A stretch of 64,000 bases of DNA from Pseudomonas prosekii (GCF_900105155.1 NZ_LT629762.1:5589501-5653500); one strand, 5' to 3'; positions 18,512 to 28,408 are shown, numbered from the stretch's first letter. Numbers and translations are program-made. Notes: generated by a model from the letters alone, not told the origin.

Positions 18512-19471
18512 TCAAGCGACGGCTACGACGTCGAGAATCCGCTGGACCACTCGGTCCTGGTCGATGCCCGCCGCTTCGGCTTCAAAGGACAGAATGATGC
18601 GGTGGCGCAACACGTCGAACAGCACCGCCTGAATGTCTTCCGGGCTGACGAAGTCGCGACCGGCGAGCCAGGCGTGGGCCCGGGCGCAGCGGTCGAGGGC
18701 AATCGAGCCACGCGGGCTGGCGCCGTAGGCGATCCACTCGGCCATCTCCGGGTCGAACTTGGCCGGCGTGCGCGTCGCCATGACCAGTTGCACCAGGTAT
18801 TCCTCCACGGCATCGGCCATGTACAACCCGAGGATTTCCTTGCGCGCGGCGAAAATCGCTTGCTGGCTGACCCGGCGCTCAGGCTTGGTTTCGCCATTCA
18901 ACGCTTCGCCACGCGCCTGTTGCAGGATGCGGCGTTCTACGGCGGCGTCCGGGAAACCGATTTTCACGTGCATCAGGAAGCGGTCGAGCTGAGCTTCGGG
19001 CAGCGGATAGGTGCCTTCCTGCTCGATCGGGTTTTGCGTGGCCATTACCAGAAACAGCGGCGACAGTTCATAGGTGCTGCGCCCGACGCTGACTTGGCGC
19101 TCGGCCATGGCTTCCAGCAATGCCGACTGAACCTTGGCCGGGGCGCGGTTGATCTCGTCCGCCAGCACCAGATTGTGGAAAATCGGGCCTTGCTGGAACA
19201 CGAAGCTGCCGGTTTCCGGGCGATAGATCTCGGTGCCGGTAATGTCGGCGGGCAGCAAGTCGGGGGTGAACTGGATACGGTGGAACTGTGCTTCGATGCC
19301 TTCGGCGAGCTCTTTGATCGCTTTGGTCTTGGCCAGCCCAGGTGCGCCCTCGACCAGCATATGGCCGTCGGCGAGCAGGGCGATGAGCAAGCGCTCGATG
19401 AGTTTTTCCTGGCCGAGAATCTGCGTTGAAAGAAATGTTCGCAGCGCTAGCAGCGCTTCACGATGTTCCAT
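18512..19471 (-). CDS. MoxR-family AAA+ ATPase
   Basis: This 319-residue AAA+ protein has Walker A GAPGLAKT (42-49), Walker B LVLADEIN (101-108), the sensor segment MATQNPIEQEGTYPLPEAQLDRF, and the MoxR-type C-terminal lid (SPRGSIALDRCARAHAWLAGR). It is the first gene of the operon continuing through DUF58, DUF4381, batA, batB/C and batD. From memory, the order and the neighbouring gdhB match the P. aeruginosa PAO1 locus. It probably acts as a chaperone coupled to the VWA proteins. Confidence 0.94.
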   Translation of the reverse strand: MEHREALLALRTFLSTQILGQEKLIERLLIALLADGHMLVEGAPGLAKTKAIKELAEGIEAQFHRIQFTPDLLPADITGTEIYRPETGSFVFQQGPIFHNLVLADEINRAPAKVQSALLEAMAERQVSVGRSTYELSPLFLVMATQNPIEQEGTYPLPEAQLDRFLMHVKIGFPDAAVERRILQQARGEALNGETKPERRVSQQAIFAARKEILGLYMADAVEEYLVQLVMATRTPAKFDPEMAEWIAYGASPRGSIALDRCARAHAWLAGRDFVSPEDIQAVLFDVLRHRIILSFEAEAAGIDQDRVVQRILDVVAVA

Positions 19472-19739
19472 CGATGACTGTTCCTGGAAAGGGTGACCGA
19501 AGACGTTCGAATAACGCCAGGGCTAGGGGCGTTACTTTAATGCATGGCGGGGGGTGGCGACTAACGGCATTTTGCGCAAAATGCGGGAAATGGCTGGGGA
19601 AGTTGTTGGAAATTTGTAGCCGCGCAGAAGTCGGGTGGCTGTGCCGGCCCCATCGCGAGCAGGCTCACTCCTACATTGACGGCGTACGACGATCAATTGT
19701 AGGAGTGAGCCTGCTCGCGATGAGGTCAGATCAAACACC
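19472..19739. promoter_or_regulatory. Intergenic region upstream of moxR with a REP pair
   Basis: This spacer must hold the moxR operon promoter (reading leftwards) and the 3' end of the small gene at 19740. I could not identify convincing -35/-10 boxes. A REP pair lies at 19651-19722. Confidence 0.4.
19651..19722. repeat. REPIN inverted repeat
   Basis: The arms are perfect 25-base reverse complements (19651-19675 and 19698-19722, core GCGAGCAGGCTCACTCCTAC) around a 22-base loop. This is the same family as the elements at 33927, 39387 and 41051. It sits just after the small gene read on the minus strand. Confidence 0.88.
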
Positions 19740-20093
19740 TCAAATCTGGCTGATAAAGGTTCCAGTGCCTTTAAGAATGTTCTGCAACGTTTCCTCAACC
19801 TCAGCCAGATCACCCGCATCCGTGCTGTGAATGATTTCCAGCGAATCATCGCCATTCAGCGCGTCGGCATCGCCAGCGGCGATTTCAATCAGCAGGCGGT
19901 TAGGGCTGAGGGTGACTTTTACGCCGTCCAGCGTCGACGGCTCGCCGTCGAGGGTGATGTCCAGCGCGTCCTCGTCCGGGTAGCGGGTCATCAGGAACAT
20001 GTCGCCTTGATCGCTGTGGCAGCAGAGCATGGCCATGTTGTCTTCTTCGTCATCGCACGGGTTGACGATCAAGAGGGCGGTGGTCATTTGCAT
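19740..20093 (-). CDS. Conserved small acidic protein of unknown function
   Basis: This is a 117-residue acidic protein starting MQMTTALLIVNPCDDEEDNMAMLCC. It has no signal peptide and no membrane helix, and is rich in Asp/Glu. The two-strand pattern (MFLMTRYPDEDALDITLDGEP; LDGVKVTLSPNRLLIEI) suggests a small beta-rich domain. I do not recognise a function. A gene of this size occupies the same position between gdhB and moxR in other pseudomonads as I remember it, so it is probably a real conserved gene. It is divergent from gdhB. Confidence 0.8.
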   Translation of the reverse strand: MQMTTALLIVNPCDDEEDNMAMLCCHSDQGDMFLMTRYPDEDALDITLDGEPSTLDGVKVTLSPNRLLIEIAAGDADALNGDDSLEIIHSTDAGDLAEVEETLQNILKGTGTFISQI

Positions 20094-20595
20094 GGGAAAT
20101 TCCTGGCTCGGCGAGCATTGTGAAGACGATCAAAGGGCGATTCTGCCAGCCGCCGGGAATTTCTGCTCGTCTGAGTGTCAGAACATGTGTCGTGAACATC
20201 CGATGTGTTGCTGGTCATTTCGAGGACGAGATCGCGCAAAACCGGGCTTTTACCGGCCGTTTTGCCGTGCGCCTGCTAGTGTTGTTCCGTGCGCAAGCCC
20301 CAAGCTGCGTGCCGATGACCGAATATGTCGCAGCACCGCAAGCAGGCACGTTGTCGCACTCGTTAAGCTGCGCATCGAATGGATACCGGTAGAGGCCTGT
20401 GCAATTCATCGCGCGGGCGCTGTTTCCGGGATTCATTCAAGGAAGGTGAATGTGACCTGAGTGTCTCGTCCAGCTTCACCCACCTGTTGCCCTGTTTCCT
20501 CTGCCCGAGATTCAGGAACCGGGTGACGGATCGCCCCGAAAGGGGTTTTGCACGCGACGCTTCCATCAATAACAAGCCCAAGCGGAGTACCACAG
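20094..20595. promoter_or_regulatory. Long intergenic leader upstream of gdhB
   Basis: This 500-base non-coding stretch separates the divergent small gene and gdhB. It must contain both promoters. A short stem-loop with a T run (CCCC-GAAA-GGGG-TTTT, 20534-20549) lies about 46 bases before the gdhB start and could be an attenuator or a chance hairpin. No other ORF with a plausible ribosome-binding site was seen. Confidence 0.45.
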
Positions 20596-23500
20596 ATGGC
20601 GTTCTTCACCGCAGCCAGCAAAGCCGACTTCCAGCACCAACTGCAAGCGGCACTGGCGCAGCACATCAGTGAACAGGCACTGCCACAAGTGGCGCTGTTT
20701 GCTGAACAATTTTTCGGCATCATTTCCCTCGACGAGCTGACCCAGCGTCGGCTGTCCGACCTCGCCGGCTGCACCCTTTCTGCATGGCGCCTGCTTGAGC
20801 GCTTTGACCACACGCAACCGCAAGTGCGCGTCTACAACCCTGATTACGAACGCCACGGCTGGCAGTCGACCCACACCGCGGTCGAAGTCCTGCACCACGA
20901 TTTGCCCTTTCTCGTGGACTCGGTACGCACCGAGCTGAACCGTCGCGGCTACAGCATTCACACCTTGCAAACCACTGTGCTGAGCGTGCGTCGCGGCAGC
21001 AAAGGCGAGTTGCTGGAAATCCTGCCGAAGGGCACCCAGGGCGAAGGCATCCTGCAAGAATCGCTGATGTACCTGGAAATCGACCGCTGCGCCAACGCGG
21101 CCGAACTGAATGTGCTGAGCAAAGAGCTGGAACAGGTTCTCGGTGAAGTCCGCGTTGCGGTCGCCGATTTCGAGCCAATGAAAGAAAAAGTCCAGGAACT
21201 GCTCAGCGGCCTCGACACCAGCCAGTTCAATGTCGATCCAGAAGAAAAAGCCGAAATCAAAAGCTTCCTGGAATGGCTGGTGGGCAACCACTTCACGTTC
21301 CTCGGCTATGAAGAGTTCGTGGTCCGCGATGAAGCCGATGGCGGCCACATCGTGTATGACCAGGATTCGTTCCTCGGCCTGACCAAACTGCTGCGCACCG
21401 GCCTGACCTACGAAGACCTGCGCATCGAAGACTACGCCGTAAACTACCTGCGCGAACCGACCCTGCTGTCGTTCGCCAAGGCTGCGCACCCGAGCCGTGT
21501 GCACCGTCCGGCGTATCCGGATTACGTGTCGATCCGTGAAATCGACGCCGACGGCAAAGTCATCAAGGAATGCCGTTTCATGGGCCTCTACACCTCCTCG
21601 GTGTATGGCGAGAGCGTGCGGGTGATTCCGTACATCCGCCGCAAGGTCGAAGAAATCGAACGCCGTTCCGGCTTCCAGGCCAAGGCTCACTTGGGCAAGG
21701 AACTGGCGCAAGTGGTTGAAGTGCTGCCGCGCGACGACCTGTTCCAGACCCCGGTCGACGAGCTGTTCAGCACCGTGATGTCGATCGTGCAGATCCAGGA
21801 ACGCAACAAGATCCGCGTGTTCCTGCGCAAAGACCCGTACGGCCGTTTCTGCTACTGCCTGGCCTACGTGCCGCGCGATATCTATTCCACCGAAGTGCGC
21901 CAGAAGATCCAGCAAGTGCTGATGGATCGCCTGAAAGCCTCGGATTGCGAATTCTGGACATTCTTCTCCGAGTCCGTTTTGGCGCGCGTGCAGCTGATTC
22001 TGCGGGTTGATCCGAAGAACCGTCTGGACATCGACCCGGTCCTGCTGGAAAAAGAAGTGGTCCAGGCCTGCCGCAGCTGGCAGGACGACTACGCCAGCCT
22101 GACCGTTGAAAGCTTCGGCGAAGCCAGCGGCACCAACGTGCTGGCCGACTTCCCGAAAGGCTTCCCGGCCGGTTACCGCGAGCGCTTCGCAGCGCATTCG
22201 GCAGTCGTCGACATGCAGCACCTGCTGAGCCTGACCGAGAAAAACCCGCTGGTGATGAGCTTCTATCAGCCGCTGGGCCAGGTTTCCGGCCAACGCGAGC
22301 TGCATTGCAAGCTGTATCACGCCGACACGCCGCTGGCGCTGTCCGACGTGCTGCCGATTCTGGAAAACCTCGGTTTGCGCGTATTGGGTGAATTCCCGTA
22401 TCGCCTGCGCCACAACAATGGCCGCGAGTTCTGGATTCACGATTTCGCCTTCACCGCTGCTGAAGGCCTGGAACTCGACATCCAGCAACTCAACGACACG
22501 CTGCAGGACGCATTCGTCCACATCGTGCGCGGCGATGCCGAAAACGATGCCTTCAACCGTTTGGTGCTGACCGCCGGCCTGCCATGGCGCGACGTGGCGC
22601 TGCTGCGTGCCTATGCGCGCTACATGAAGCAGATTCGCCTGGGCTTCGACCTTGGCTACATCGCCAGCACGCTGAACAACCACACCGACATCGCTCGCGA
22701 GTTGACCCGGTTGTTCAAAACCCGTTTCTACCTGGCGCGCAAGCTCACCGGCGACGACCTAGAAGACAAGCAACAACGTCTGGAACAAGCGATCGTTACT
22801 GCACTGGACGACGTCCAGGTGTTGAACGAAGACCGCATCCTGCGTCGTTACCTGGACCTGATCAAAGCTACGCTGCGCACCAACTTCTACCAGACTGACG
22901 CGCAGGGCCATAACAAGTCCTACTTCAGCTTCAAGTTCAACCCGCACTTGATTCCTGAACTGCCGAAACCGGTTCCGAAGTTTGAAATCTTCGTTTACTC
23001 GCCACGCGTCGAAGGCGTGCACTTGCGCTTCGGTAACGTTGCGCGCGGCGGCCTGCGCTGGTCCGACCGTGAAGAGGACTACCGCACCGAAGTGTTGGGT
23101 CTGGTAAAAGCCCAGCAAGTGAAAAACTCGGTGATCGTGCCGGTCGGCGCCAAGGGCGGTTTCCTGCCGCGTCGCCTGCCATTGGGCGGCGGTCGCGACG
23201 AGATCGCAGCCGAAGGCATCGCCTGCTACCGCATCTTCATTTCGGGCCTGTTGGACATCACCGACAACCTGAAGGACGGCGCGCTGGTGCCGCCAGTCAA
23301 CGTTGTGCGTCATGACGACGATGACCCGTACCTGGTAGTGGCTGCGGACAAGGGCACTGCAACCTTCTCCGACATCGCCAACGGTATTGCCATCGACTAC
23401 GGTTTCTGGCTCGGCGACGCCTTTGCTTCGGGCGGCTCGGCGGGTTACGACCACAAGAAAATGGGCATCACCGCCAAAGGCGCGTGGGTCGGCGTACAGC

Positions 23501-25488
23501 GCCACTTCCGCGAGCGCGGGATCAACGTGCAGCAAGACAGCATCACCGTGGTCGGCGTCGGCGACATGGCTGGCGACGTATTCGGTAATGGCTTGCTGAT
23601 GTCCGAGACCCTGCAACTGGTCGCTGCATTCAACCACTTGCACATCTTCATCGACCCGAACCCGCAGCCGGCCAACAGCTTCGCCGAGCGTAAGCGCCTG
23701 TTCGACCTGCCGCGTTCGGCGTGGTCGGATTACGACACCAGCATCATGTCCGAGGGCGGCGGGATCTTCTCCCGTAGCGCGAAAAGCATCGCGATTTCCC
23801 CGCAGATGAAAGACCGCTTCGACATTCAGGCTGACAAGCTGACCCCGACCGAACTGCTGAACGCCTTGCTCAAGGCGCCGGTAGACCTGTTGTGGAACGG
23901 CGGCATCGGCACGTACGTCAAGGCCAGCACCGAAAGCCACGCCGATGTCGGCGACAAGGCCAACGATGCGCTGCGCGTCAACGGTAACGAACTGCGCTGC
24001 AAAGTCGTGGGCGAGGGCGGTAACCTCGGGATGACCCAACTGGGTCGTGTCGAATTCGGCCTCAATGGCGGCGGCTCCAACACCGACTTCATCGACAACG
24101 CCGGTGGTGTGGACTGCTCCGACCACGAAGTGAACATCAAGATCCTGCTGAACGAAGTGGTTCAGGCCGGTGACATGACCGACAAGCAACGTAACCAGTT
24201 GCTCGCGAGCATGACCGACGAAGTCGGCAATCTGGTGCTGGGCAACAACTACAAGCAGACTCAGGCCTTGTCCCTGGCGGCCCGCCGTGCATACGTGCGG
24301 ATTGCCGAATACAAGCGTCTGATGAACGATCTGGAAGGTCGCGGCAAGCTGGATCGGGCGATCGAGTTCCTGCCAGCCGAAGACGCGATCAACGAGCGCG
24401 TTGCGGCAGGCCATGGCCTGACCCGTGCCGAGCTGTCGGTGCTGATTTCGTACAGCAAGATCGACCTCAAAGAAGCACTGCTCAACTCGCAAGTGCCGGA
24501 CGACGAATACCTGACCCGCGACATGGAAACCGCTTTCCCGCCGAGTCTGGTGAGCAAGTTCTCCGAAGCCATGCGCCGTCACCGTCTGAAGCGCGAAATC
24601 GTCAGCACCCAGATCGCCAACGATCTGGTCAACCACATGGGCATCACGTTCGTGCAGCGACTCAAAGAGTCGACCGGCATGAGCCCGGCGAACGTGGCTG
24701 GCGCTTATGTGATCGTGCGTGACATTTTCCATCTCCCGCACTGGTTCCGTCAGATCGAAGCCCTGGACTATCAGGTCGCCGCTGACGTGCAACTGGAGCT
24801 GATGGACGAGCTGATGCGTCTCGGCCGCCGCGCTACCCGCTGGTTCCTGCGTGCCCGCCGCAACGAGCAGAACGCTGCCCGTGACGTTGCGCACTTCGGT
24901 CCGCATCTGAAGGAGTTGGGCCTCAAGCTCGACGAACTGCTGAGCGGCGAGATCCACGAAAACTGGCAGAACCGTTATCAGGCGTACGTCGAAGCCGGTG
25001 TGCCGGAGTTGCTCGCACGCATGGTGGCTGGCACTTCGCACCTGTACACCTTGCTGCCGATCATCGAAGCGGCCGACGTGACTGGCCAGAACGCAGCAGA
25101 CGTGGCGAAGGCTTACTTCGCGGTCGGCAGCGCGCTGGACATCACTTGGTACCTGCAACAGATCAGCGCTCTGCCGGTTGAAAACAACTGGCAGGCGCTG
25201 GCCCGTGAAGCGTTCCGCGATGATGTCGACTGGCAGCAACGGGCGATCACCATTTCGGTCCTGCAACAGGGCGACGGCAGCCACGACGTGGAAACACGTC
25301 TGGCGCTGTGGATGGCAGAGCACGAAGGCATGATCGAACGCTGGCGCGCGATGCTGGTAGAAATCCGTGCCGCCAGCGGCACTGATTACGCCATGTACGC
25401 GGTAGCCAACCGTGAGCTGCTCGACCTCGCGTTGAGTGGTCAGGCGGTTGTGCCGGCGGTAACGCAGGAGCTGGAACCAGCGGCTTGA
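20596..25488 (+). CDS. gdhB: NAD-specific glutamate dehydrogenase (large, GdhB type)
   Basis: This 1630-residue enzyme oxidatively deaminates glutamate to 2-oxoglutarate with NAD and serves glutamate catabolism, often downstream of arginine use. It is the 180-kDa class: a long N-terminal region with ACT-like segments, a central catalytic domain (RGGLRWSDREEDYRTEVLGLVKAQQVKNSVIVPVGAKGGF, residues about 817-860), and a Rossmann region (TVVGVGDMAGDVFGNGLL). A C-terminal helical extension follows. The ATG at 20596 has GGAG about 10 bases upstream and gives the family N-terminus (MAFFTAASKADFQHQL). The length matches the class. A strong terminator follows at 25503. Confidence 0.96.
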   Translation: MAFFTAASKADFQHQLQAALAQHISEQALPQVALFAEQFFGIISLDELTQRRLSDLAGCTLSAWRLLERFDHTQPQVRVYNPDYERHGWQSTHTAVEVLHHDLPFLVDSVRTELNRRGYSIHTLQTTVLSVRRGSKGELLEILPKGTQGEGILQESLMYLEIDRCANAAELNVLSKELEQVLGEVRVAVADFEPMKEKVQELLSGLDTSQFNVDPEEKAEIKSFLEWLVGNHFTFLGYEEFVVRDEADGGHIVYDQDSFLGLTKLLRTGLTYEDLRIEDYAVNYLREPTLLSFAKAAHPSRVHRPAYPDYVSIREIDADGKVIKECRFMGLYTSSVYGESVRVIPYIRRKVEEIERRSGFQAKAHLGKELAQVVEVLPRDDLFQTPVDELFSTVMSIVQIQERNKIRVFLRKDPYGRFCYCLAYVPRDIYSTEVRQKIQQVLMDRLKASDCEFWTFFSESVLARVQLILRVDPKNRLDIDPVLLEKEVVQACRSWQDDYASLTVESFGEASGTNVLADFPKGFPAGYRERFAAHSAVVDMQHLLSLTEKNPLVMSFYQPLGQVSGQRELHCKLYHADTPLALSDVLPILENLGLRVLGEFPYRLRHNNGREFWIHDFAFTAAEGLELDIQQLNDTLQDAFVHIVRGDAENDAFNRLVLTAGLPWRDVALLRAYARYMKQIRLGFDLGYIASTLNNHTDIARELTRLFKTRFYLARKLTGDDLEDKQQRLEQAIVTALDDVQVLNEDRILRRYLDLIKATLRTNFYQTDAQGHNKSYFSFKFNPHLIPELPKPVPKFEIFVYSPRVEGVHLRFGNVARGGLRWSDREEDYRTEVLGLVKAQQVKNSVIVPVGAKGGFLPRRLPLGGGRDEIAAEGIACYRIFISGLLDITDNLKDGALVPPVNVVRHDDDDPYLVVAADKGTATFSDIANGIAIDYGFWLGDAFASGGSAGYDHKKMGITAKGAWVGVQRHFRERGINVQQDSITVVGVGDMAGDVFGNGLLMSETLQLVAAFNHLHIFIDPNPQPANSFAERKRLFDLPRSAWSDYDTSIMSEGGGIFSRSAKSIAISPQMKDRFDIQADKLTPTELLNALLKAPVDLLWNGGIGTYVKASTESHADVGDKANDALRVNGNELRCKVVGEGGNLGMTQLGRVEFGLNGGGSNTDFIDNAGGVDCSDHEVNIKILLNEVVQAGDMTDKQRNQLLASMTDEVGNLVLGNNYKQTQALSLAARRAYVRIAEYKRLMNDLEGRGKLDRAIEFLPAEDAINERVAAGHGLTRAELSVLISYSKIDLKEALLNSQVPDDEYLTRDMETAFPPSLVSKFSEAMRRHRLKREIVSTQIANDLVNHMGITFVQRLKESTGMSPANVAGAYVIVRDIFHLPHWFRQIEALDYQVAADVQLELMDELMRLGRRATRWFLRARRNEQNAARDVAHFGPHLKELGLKLDELLSGEIHENWQNRYQAYVEAGVPELLARMVAGTSHLYTLLPIIEAADVTGQNAADVAKAYFAVGSALDITWYLQQISALPVENNWQALAREAFRDDVDWQQRAITISVLQQGDGSHDVETRLALWMAEHEGMIERWRAMLVEIRAASGTDYAMYAVANRELLDLALSGQAVVPAVTQELEPAA

Positions 25489-25502
25489 TTCAGCGCTGAA
25501 TG

Positions 25503-25539
25503 AAAAGCCCCCGTGTCGTGAGATACGGGGGCTTTTTTT
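25503..25539 (+). terminator. Rho-independent terminator of gdhB
   Basis: A GC-rich stem (AAAAGCCCCCGT paired with ACGGGGGCTTTT) with an 8-10 base loop is followed by seven T residues, 15 bases after the gdhB stop. Confidence 0.93.
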
Positions 25540-25573
25540 ATGGCTGAGGGTTCTGTTGTGGCGGGTCGGGCCT

Positions 25574-25641
25574 CTTCGCGGGCAAGCCTCGCTCCTACAA
25601 GGCAACGCATTCCCTTGTAGGAGCGAGGCTTGCCCGCGAAG
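25574..25641. repeat. REPIN inverted repeat
   Basis: Two near-perfect arms (core CGCGGGCAAGCCTCGCTCC) lie in opposite orientation around an 11-base loop. This is a slightly different REP subtype from the GCTCGCGATG class seen elsewhere in the window. Confidence 0.85.
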
Positions 25642-25703
25642 CTCAATGCACGTTCTGCCCGGTTCCATGCGGGCGGTTTTATTTATGGCTGGGGCAGCAG
25701 CGA

Positions 25704-26102
25704 TTAGTGTTCCAGGGGGATCAGCACTTTCTCGTCCGGCGACAACACCATGAACACCAAGAGCTTGGCCGGTTTGGTTTCGCTGGCGTTTTTCGACAGC
25801 AGATGCTCGGAGCCGGCGGGTTCGTACCAGTATTGACCGGCCTTGTAGGTGATCGCTTTCTGACCCTTGACCTGCGAGATGATCTCGCCCGACAGCACGT
25901 AAGCCATGGCCGTGCCTTGGTGTTTGTGGGCGATGGAAGATTGGCCGGGTTTGTAGTCGACCTCGATCATCATGGCTTTTTTGCCGGGGACGTTTTGCAG
26001 CAGTTCGTCCTGCAACACGGTGATCTTTTCCGAAGGGTCGTGGGCAAATGCCGAGGCAGAAAGGGTCAGGGCGAGGGCGGCGAGTAAATGCACTGCTTTC
26101 AT
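25704..26102 (-). CDS. Periplasmic cupin-domain protein
   Basis: This 132-residue protein has a signal peptide (MKAVHLLAALALTLSASAFA) and a single cupin-2 fold. Residues AHKHQGTAMAYVLSGEI (about 58-74) give the first metal-binding motif, with His, His and no usual Glu pair visible. A second motif lies around GSEHLLSKNASET. Secreted small cupins of this type are often of unknown activity. The gene stands alone between two REP pairs. A catalytic role is not claimed. Confidence 0.82.
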   Translation of the reverse strand: MKAVHLLAALALTLSASAFAHDPSEKITVLQDELLQNVPGKKAMMIEVDYKPGQSSIAHKHQGTAMAYVLSGEIISQVKGQKAITYKAGQYWYEPAGSEHLLSKNASETKPAKLLVFMVLSPDEKVLIPLEH

Positions 26103-26239
26103 GGGGAATCACCTGAGTAGTTAGTCGTCAGGGACCACGGTAAGCCGTGAACCGGGGTAACAAAACGGCCAATTTTCGTGAAGGCGAGGGGACCAATCCT
26201 GTGATTCCAACGGAAGAAGCAGGGCGGTAGTGCGGGCGC

Positions 26240-26325
26240 CATCGCGAGCAAGCTCGGCTCCCACACTTGAACGAGTTCCTTCAGAGGAATGCGATCAACT
26301 GTGGGAGCCGAGCTTGCTCGCGATG
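26240..26325. repeat. REPIN inverted repeat
   Basis: Arms CATCGCGAGCAAGCTCGGCT (left) and its reverse complement (ending 26325) enclose about 35 bases. It lies between the cupin and ABM genes. Confidence 0.86.
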
Positions 26326-26339
26326 ACGTCAGTCAGTGT

Positions 26340-26633
26340 TCAGACGATCGGAAATGTATTGAAATCGACGGCATTCGCCAGCCGGTTATCGATCAGGCCG
26401 ATGAAGCCCTGCACTTCGGGGTGGTAAAAGTGCGATTGCATGGCCGCTTCCGATTGCCAACGGGCGCTGACGTTCCAGCGGTTGCTGTCCTCGGGGCAGC
26501 GGTCGACCATATAGGAATCGCAGCCGGGAAGTTCGCGCAGGGTTTCGACAATCTTTTGCAGCTGCTTGCCCAGTTCTTCCGAGCGGCCGGCGGCGGCCTG
26601 CACCTGTACGGTGTTGATCACTTCGTTGGACAT
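26340..26633 (-). CDS. ABM-family (antibiotic biosynthesis monooxygenase-like) small protein
   Basis: This 97-residue ferredoxin-like dimeric alpha/beta-barrel protein has NEVINTVQVQAAAGRSEELGKQLQKIVETLRELPGCDSY followed by RWNVSARWQSEAAMQSHF, the typical ABM pattern. Members range from quinone monooxygenases to heme-degrading or stress proteins, and the substrate cannot be told here. It is a single gene, with a possible ribosome-binding site (GGAG) just before the ATG. Confidence 0.82.
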   Translation of the reverse strand: MSNEVINTVQVQAAAGRSEELGKQLQKIVETLRELPGCDSYMVDRCPEDSNRWNVSARWQSEAAMQSHFYHPEVQGFIGLIDNRLANAVDFNTFPIV

Positions 26634-26755
26634 TGCTCACACTCCTGAATCAGGCCGGACGAATCCTGCTCATTGAGGGATAGCGCCCCTGCACAATAGT
26701 CCTGCACCGGGGGACCGCCAATAGCCAATCGCCGGATAAACCCACAGACCAATCG

Positions 26756-28189
26756 TCAACTGACCTGCTGCAAAATGTCGCGCAAGCGGTCCATTGCGGT
26801 GTCGATATCGAGGGTTTCTATCGCGCCAAAACCGAAGAAAAGTCCGGCCCGTGGCGCTTGCTGGTAGTAAAAGCTGTCGATTGCGTACAGCCCGACTTCA
26901 ACCTTTTTCGCCAATTCGATGACCAATGGAATGTCGATCGGCACCTTGCACAGCACCACCATGTGAAACCCGGCGGTGGTCGGTACCGCTTCCAGCCACG
27001 GCGCCAGATCACCGGCGATGCGCGCCAGAATCCGCTCGCGGCGCCCGGCGTAAATGGTGTGGCAGCGGCGGATGTGCTTGAGCAGGCAGCCCTCGGCGAT
27101 GAACTTGGCCAGCGCCCATTGCGGCAGGGTCGAGGTGTGCAGGTCGGTGAGTTGCTTGGCGCGGATCACCGCTTCGAGGATCGCTGGCGGCAGAATGGTG
27201 TAGCCCAGCCGCAGCTCCGGCAGCAGGGTTTTCGAGAACGTGCCGACGTAGGCGACGATGCCGCGCTCGTCCATGCTTTGCAGTGAATCAGTCGGGCGAC
27301 CTTCGTAGCGAAACTCGCTGTCGTAATCGTCTTCAATGATGATCGCGCCCAGCTCATGCGCACGCGCCAGCAGGGCCACGCGCCGCGCCTGACTCATCGG
27401 CATGCCCAGCGGAAACTGGTGCGACGGCGTCACGTAAATCAGCCGCGTGCCGTGCGGAATCAAATCCACTTGAATCCCTTCGGCATCCACCGGCACGCCG
27501 ACCACGGTGGCGCCGTGGCTGCCGAACAACAGCCGCGCGGGCGGGTAACCGGGGTCTTCCATCGCCACCAGGCTGCCGGGCCGGATCAGCACTCGGCCAA
27601 TCAGGTCCAGCGCTTGCTGCGCGCCGTTGCACACCACCACGTCTTCGTCCTGACAATTGACCCCACGGGAAAACGCGATGTGCCGGGCAATCGCATTGCG
27701 CAGCGCCGGCAAGCCTTCGGGCAGGCTGTAGAAACCTTTGGAACCGGCGATCTGCCGCAACGCATGCGACGTGCAGCGGCGCCAGTCGTCCTGCGGAAAC
27801 TGGCCTTTGCTGGTGGCGCCGCCGATAAAGTCGTATCGCAGCGAACCCTGCAGCGTCGGGTGACGGAGGAACACCGGCAGGTTGCGCCAGGACTCGATGA
27901 CCTCGCTGCTGGCCAATTCCGAATGGCTTTGCTTGCGCTGGATTTTCGCCGGCCGCGCGTTGACGTAAGTGCCTTTGCCGGTGACGCCAGTGAGGAAGTT
28001 TTCGTAGGTCAGTTGCGAGTAGGTGTCGGAAATAGTCTTGCGCGAAATGCCCAGTTGTTCCGCCAGCAAACGGCTCGGCGGCAGTTGCGTGCCGGCGGCC
28101 AGGCGACCGGTTTCGATGGCGGCGCGCAGCTGTTGGTACAACTGGCCTGCCAGGTCCTTGCGGCCGTTGATGACAACGTGAAGTTCCAT
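26756..28189 (-). CDS. MocR-family regulator (GntR wHTH fused to aminotransferase fold)
   Basis: This 477-residue regulator has an N-terminal winged helix (GQLYQQLRAAIETGRLAAGTQLPPSRLLAEQLGISRKTISDTYSQL) joined to a fold-type I aminotransferase domain. The PLP lysine is in GTFSKTLLPELRLGY at about residue 318, and the motif IIEDDYDSEFRY is present. Such proteins (PdxR/GabR type) sense amines or PLP and do not catalyse transamination. I chose the ATG at 28189 because the domain begins there. It is divergent from the AhpD-like gene at 28409, which is its likely target. Direct repeats (TGGTCT at 28301 and 28316) in between could be its binding site. Confidence 0.93.
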   Translation of the reverse strand: MELHVVINGRKDLAGQLYQQLRAAIETGRLAAGTQLPPSRLLAEQLGISRKTISDTYSQLTYENFLTGVTGKGTYVNARPAKIQRKQSHSELASSEVIESWRNLPVFLRHPTLQGSLRYDFIGGATSKGQFPQDDWRRCTSHALRQIAGSKGFYSLPEGLPALRNAIARHIAFSRGVNCQDEDVVVCNGAQQALDLIGRVLIRPGSLVAMEDPGYPPARLLFGSHGATVVGVPVDAEGIQVDLIPHGTRLIYVTPSHQFPLGMPMSQARRVALLARAHELGAIIIEDDYDSEFRYEGRPTDSLQSMDERGIVAYVGTFSKTLLPELRLGYTILPPAILEAVIRAKQLTDLHTSTLPQWALAKFIAEGCLLKHIRRCHTIYAGRRERILARIAGDLAPWLEAVPTTAGFHMVVLCKVPIDIPLVIELAKKVEVGLYAIDSFYYQQAPRAGLFFGFGAIETLDIDTAMDRLRDILQQVS

Positions 28190-28300
28190 ACCGGCGGGGC
28201 TCCTGGGCTTTTTGAGGGCTGAGAATAGGCGACTGAGGTCGCGCCAGATTACCCTCATTGCGCCGTCGTGGAGAAGTTGCGCAGGGGAAAACCGGCGGAT

Positions 28301-28321
28301 TGGTCTACTGCCTGCTGGTCT
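28301..28321. promoter_or_regulatory. Possible MocR-binding direct repeat
   Basis: TGGTCTAC (28301) and TGGTCTGC (28316) form a direct repeat with 15-base spacing, in the divergent spacer between the MocR gene and the AhpD-like gene. MocR regulators commonly bind direct repeats there. This is a pattern call only. Confidence 0.35.
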
Positions 28322-28408
28322 GCGAATTTTTCGTCGAATTGGCTCTGTAACGCGGCTGAGTCAGCGCCTACCTTGGGAGCTTGTCTCCGCGCACAACGAG
28401 GTCGCGCC

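Noticed and set aside
22759..26112. 1117-codon open frame on the minus strand opposite gdhB
   Set aside because: Shadow of gdhB; it runs through a terminator and REP element and has no recognisable domain.
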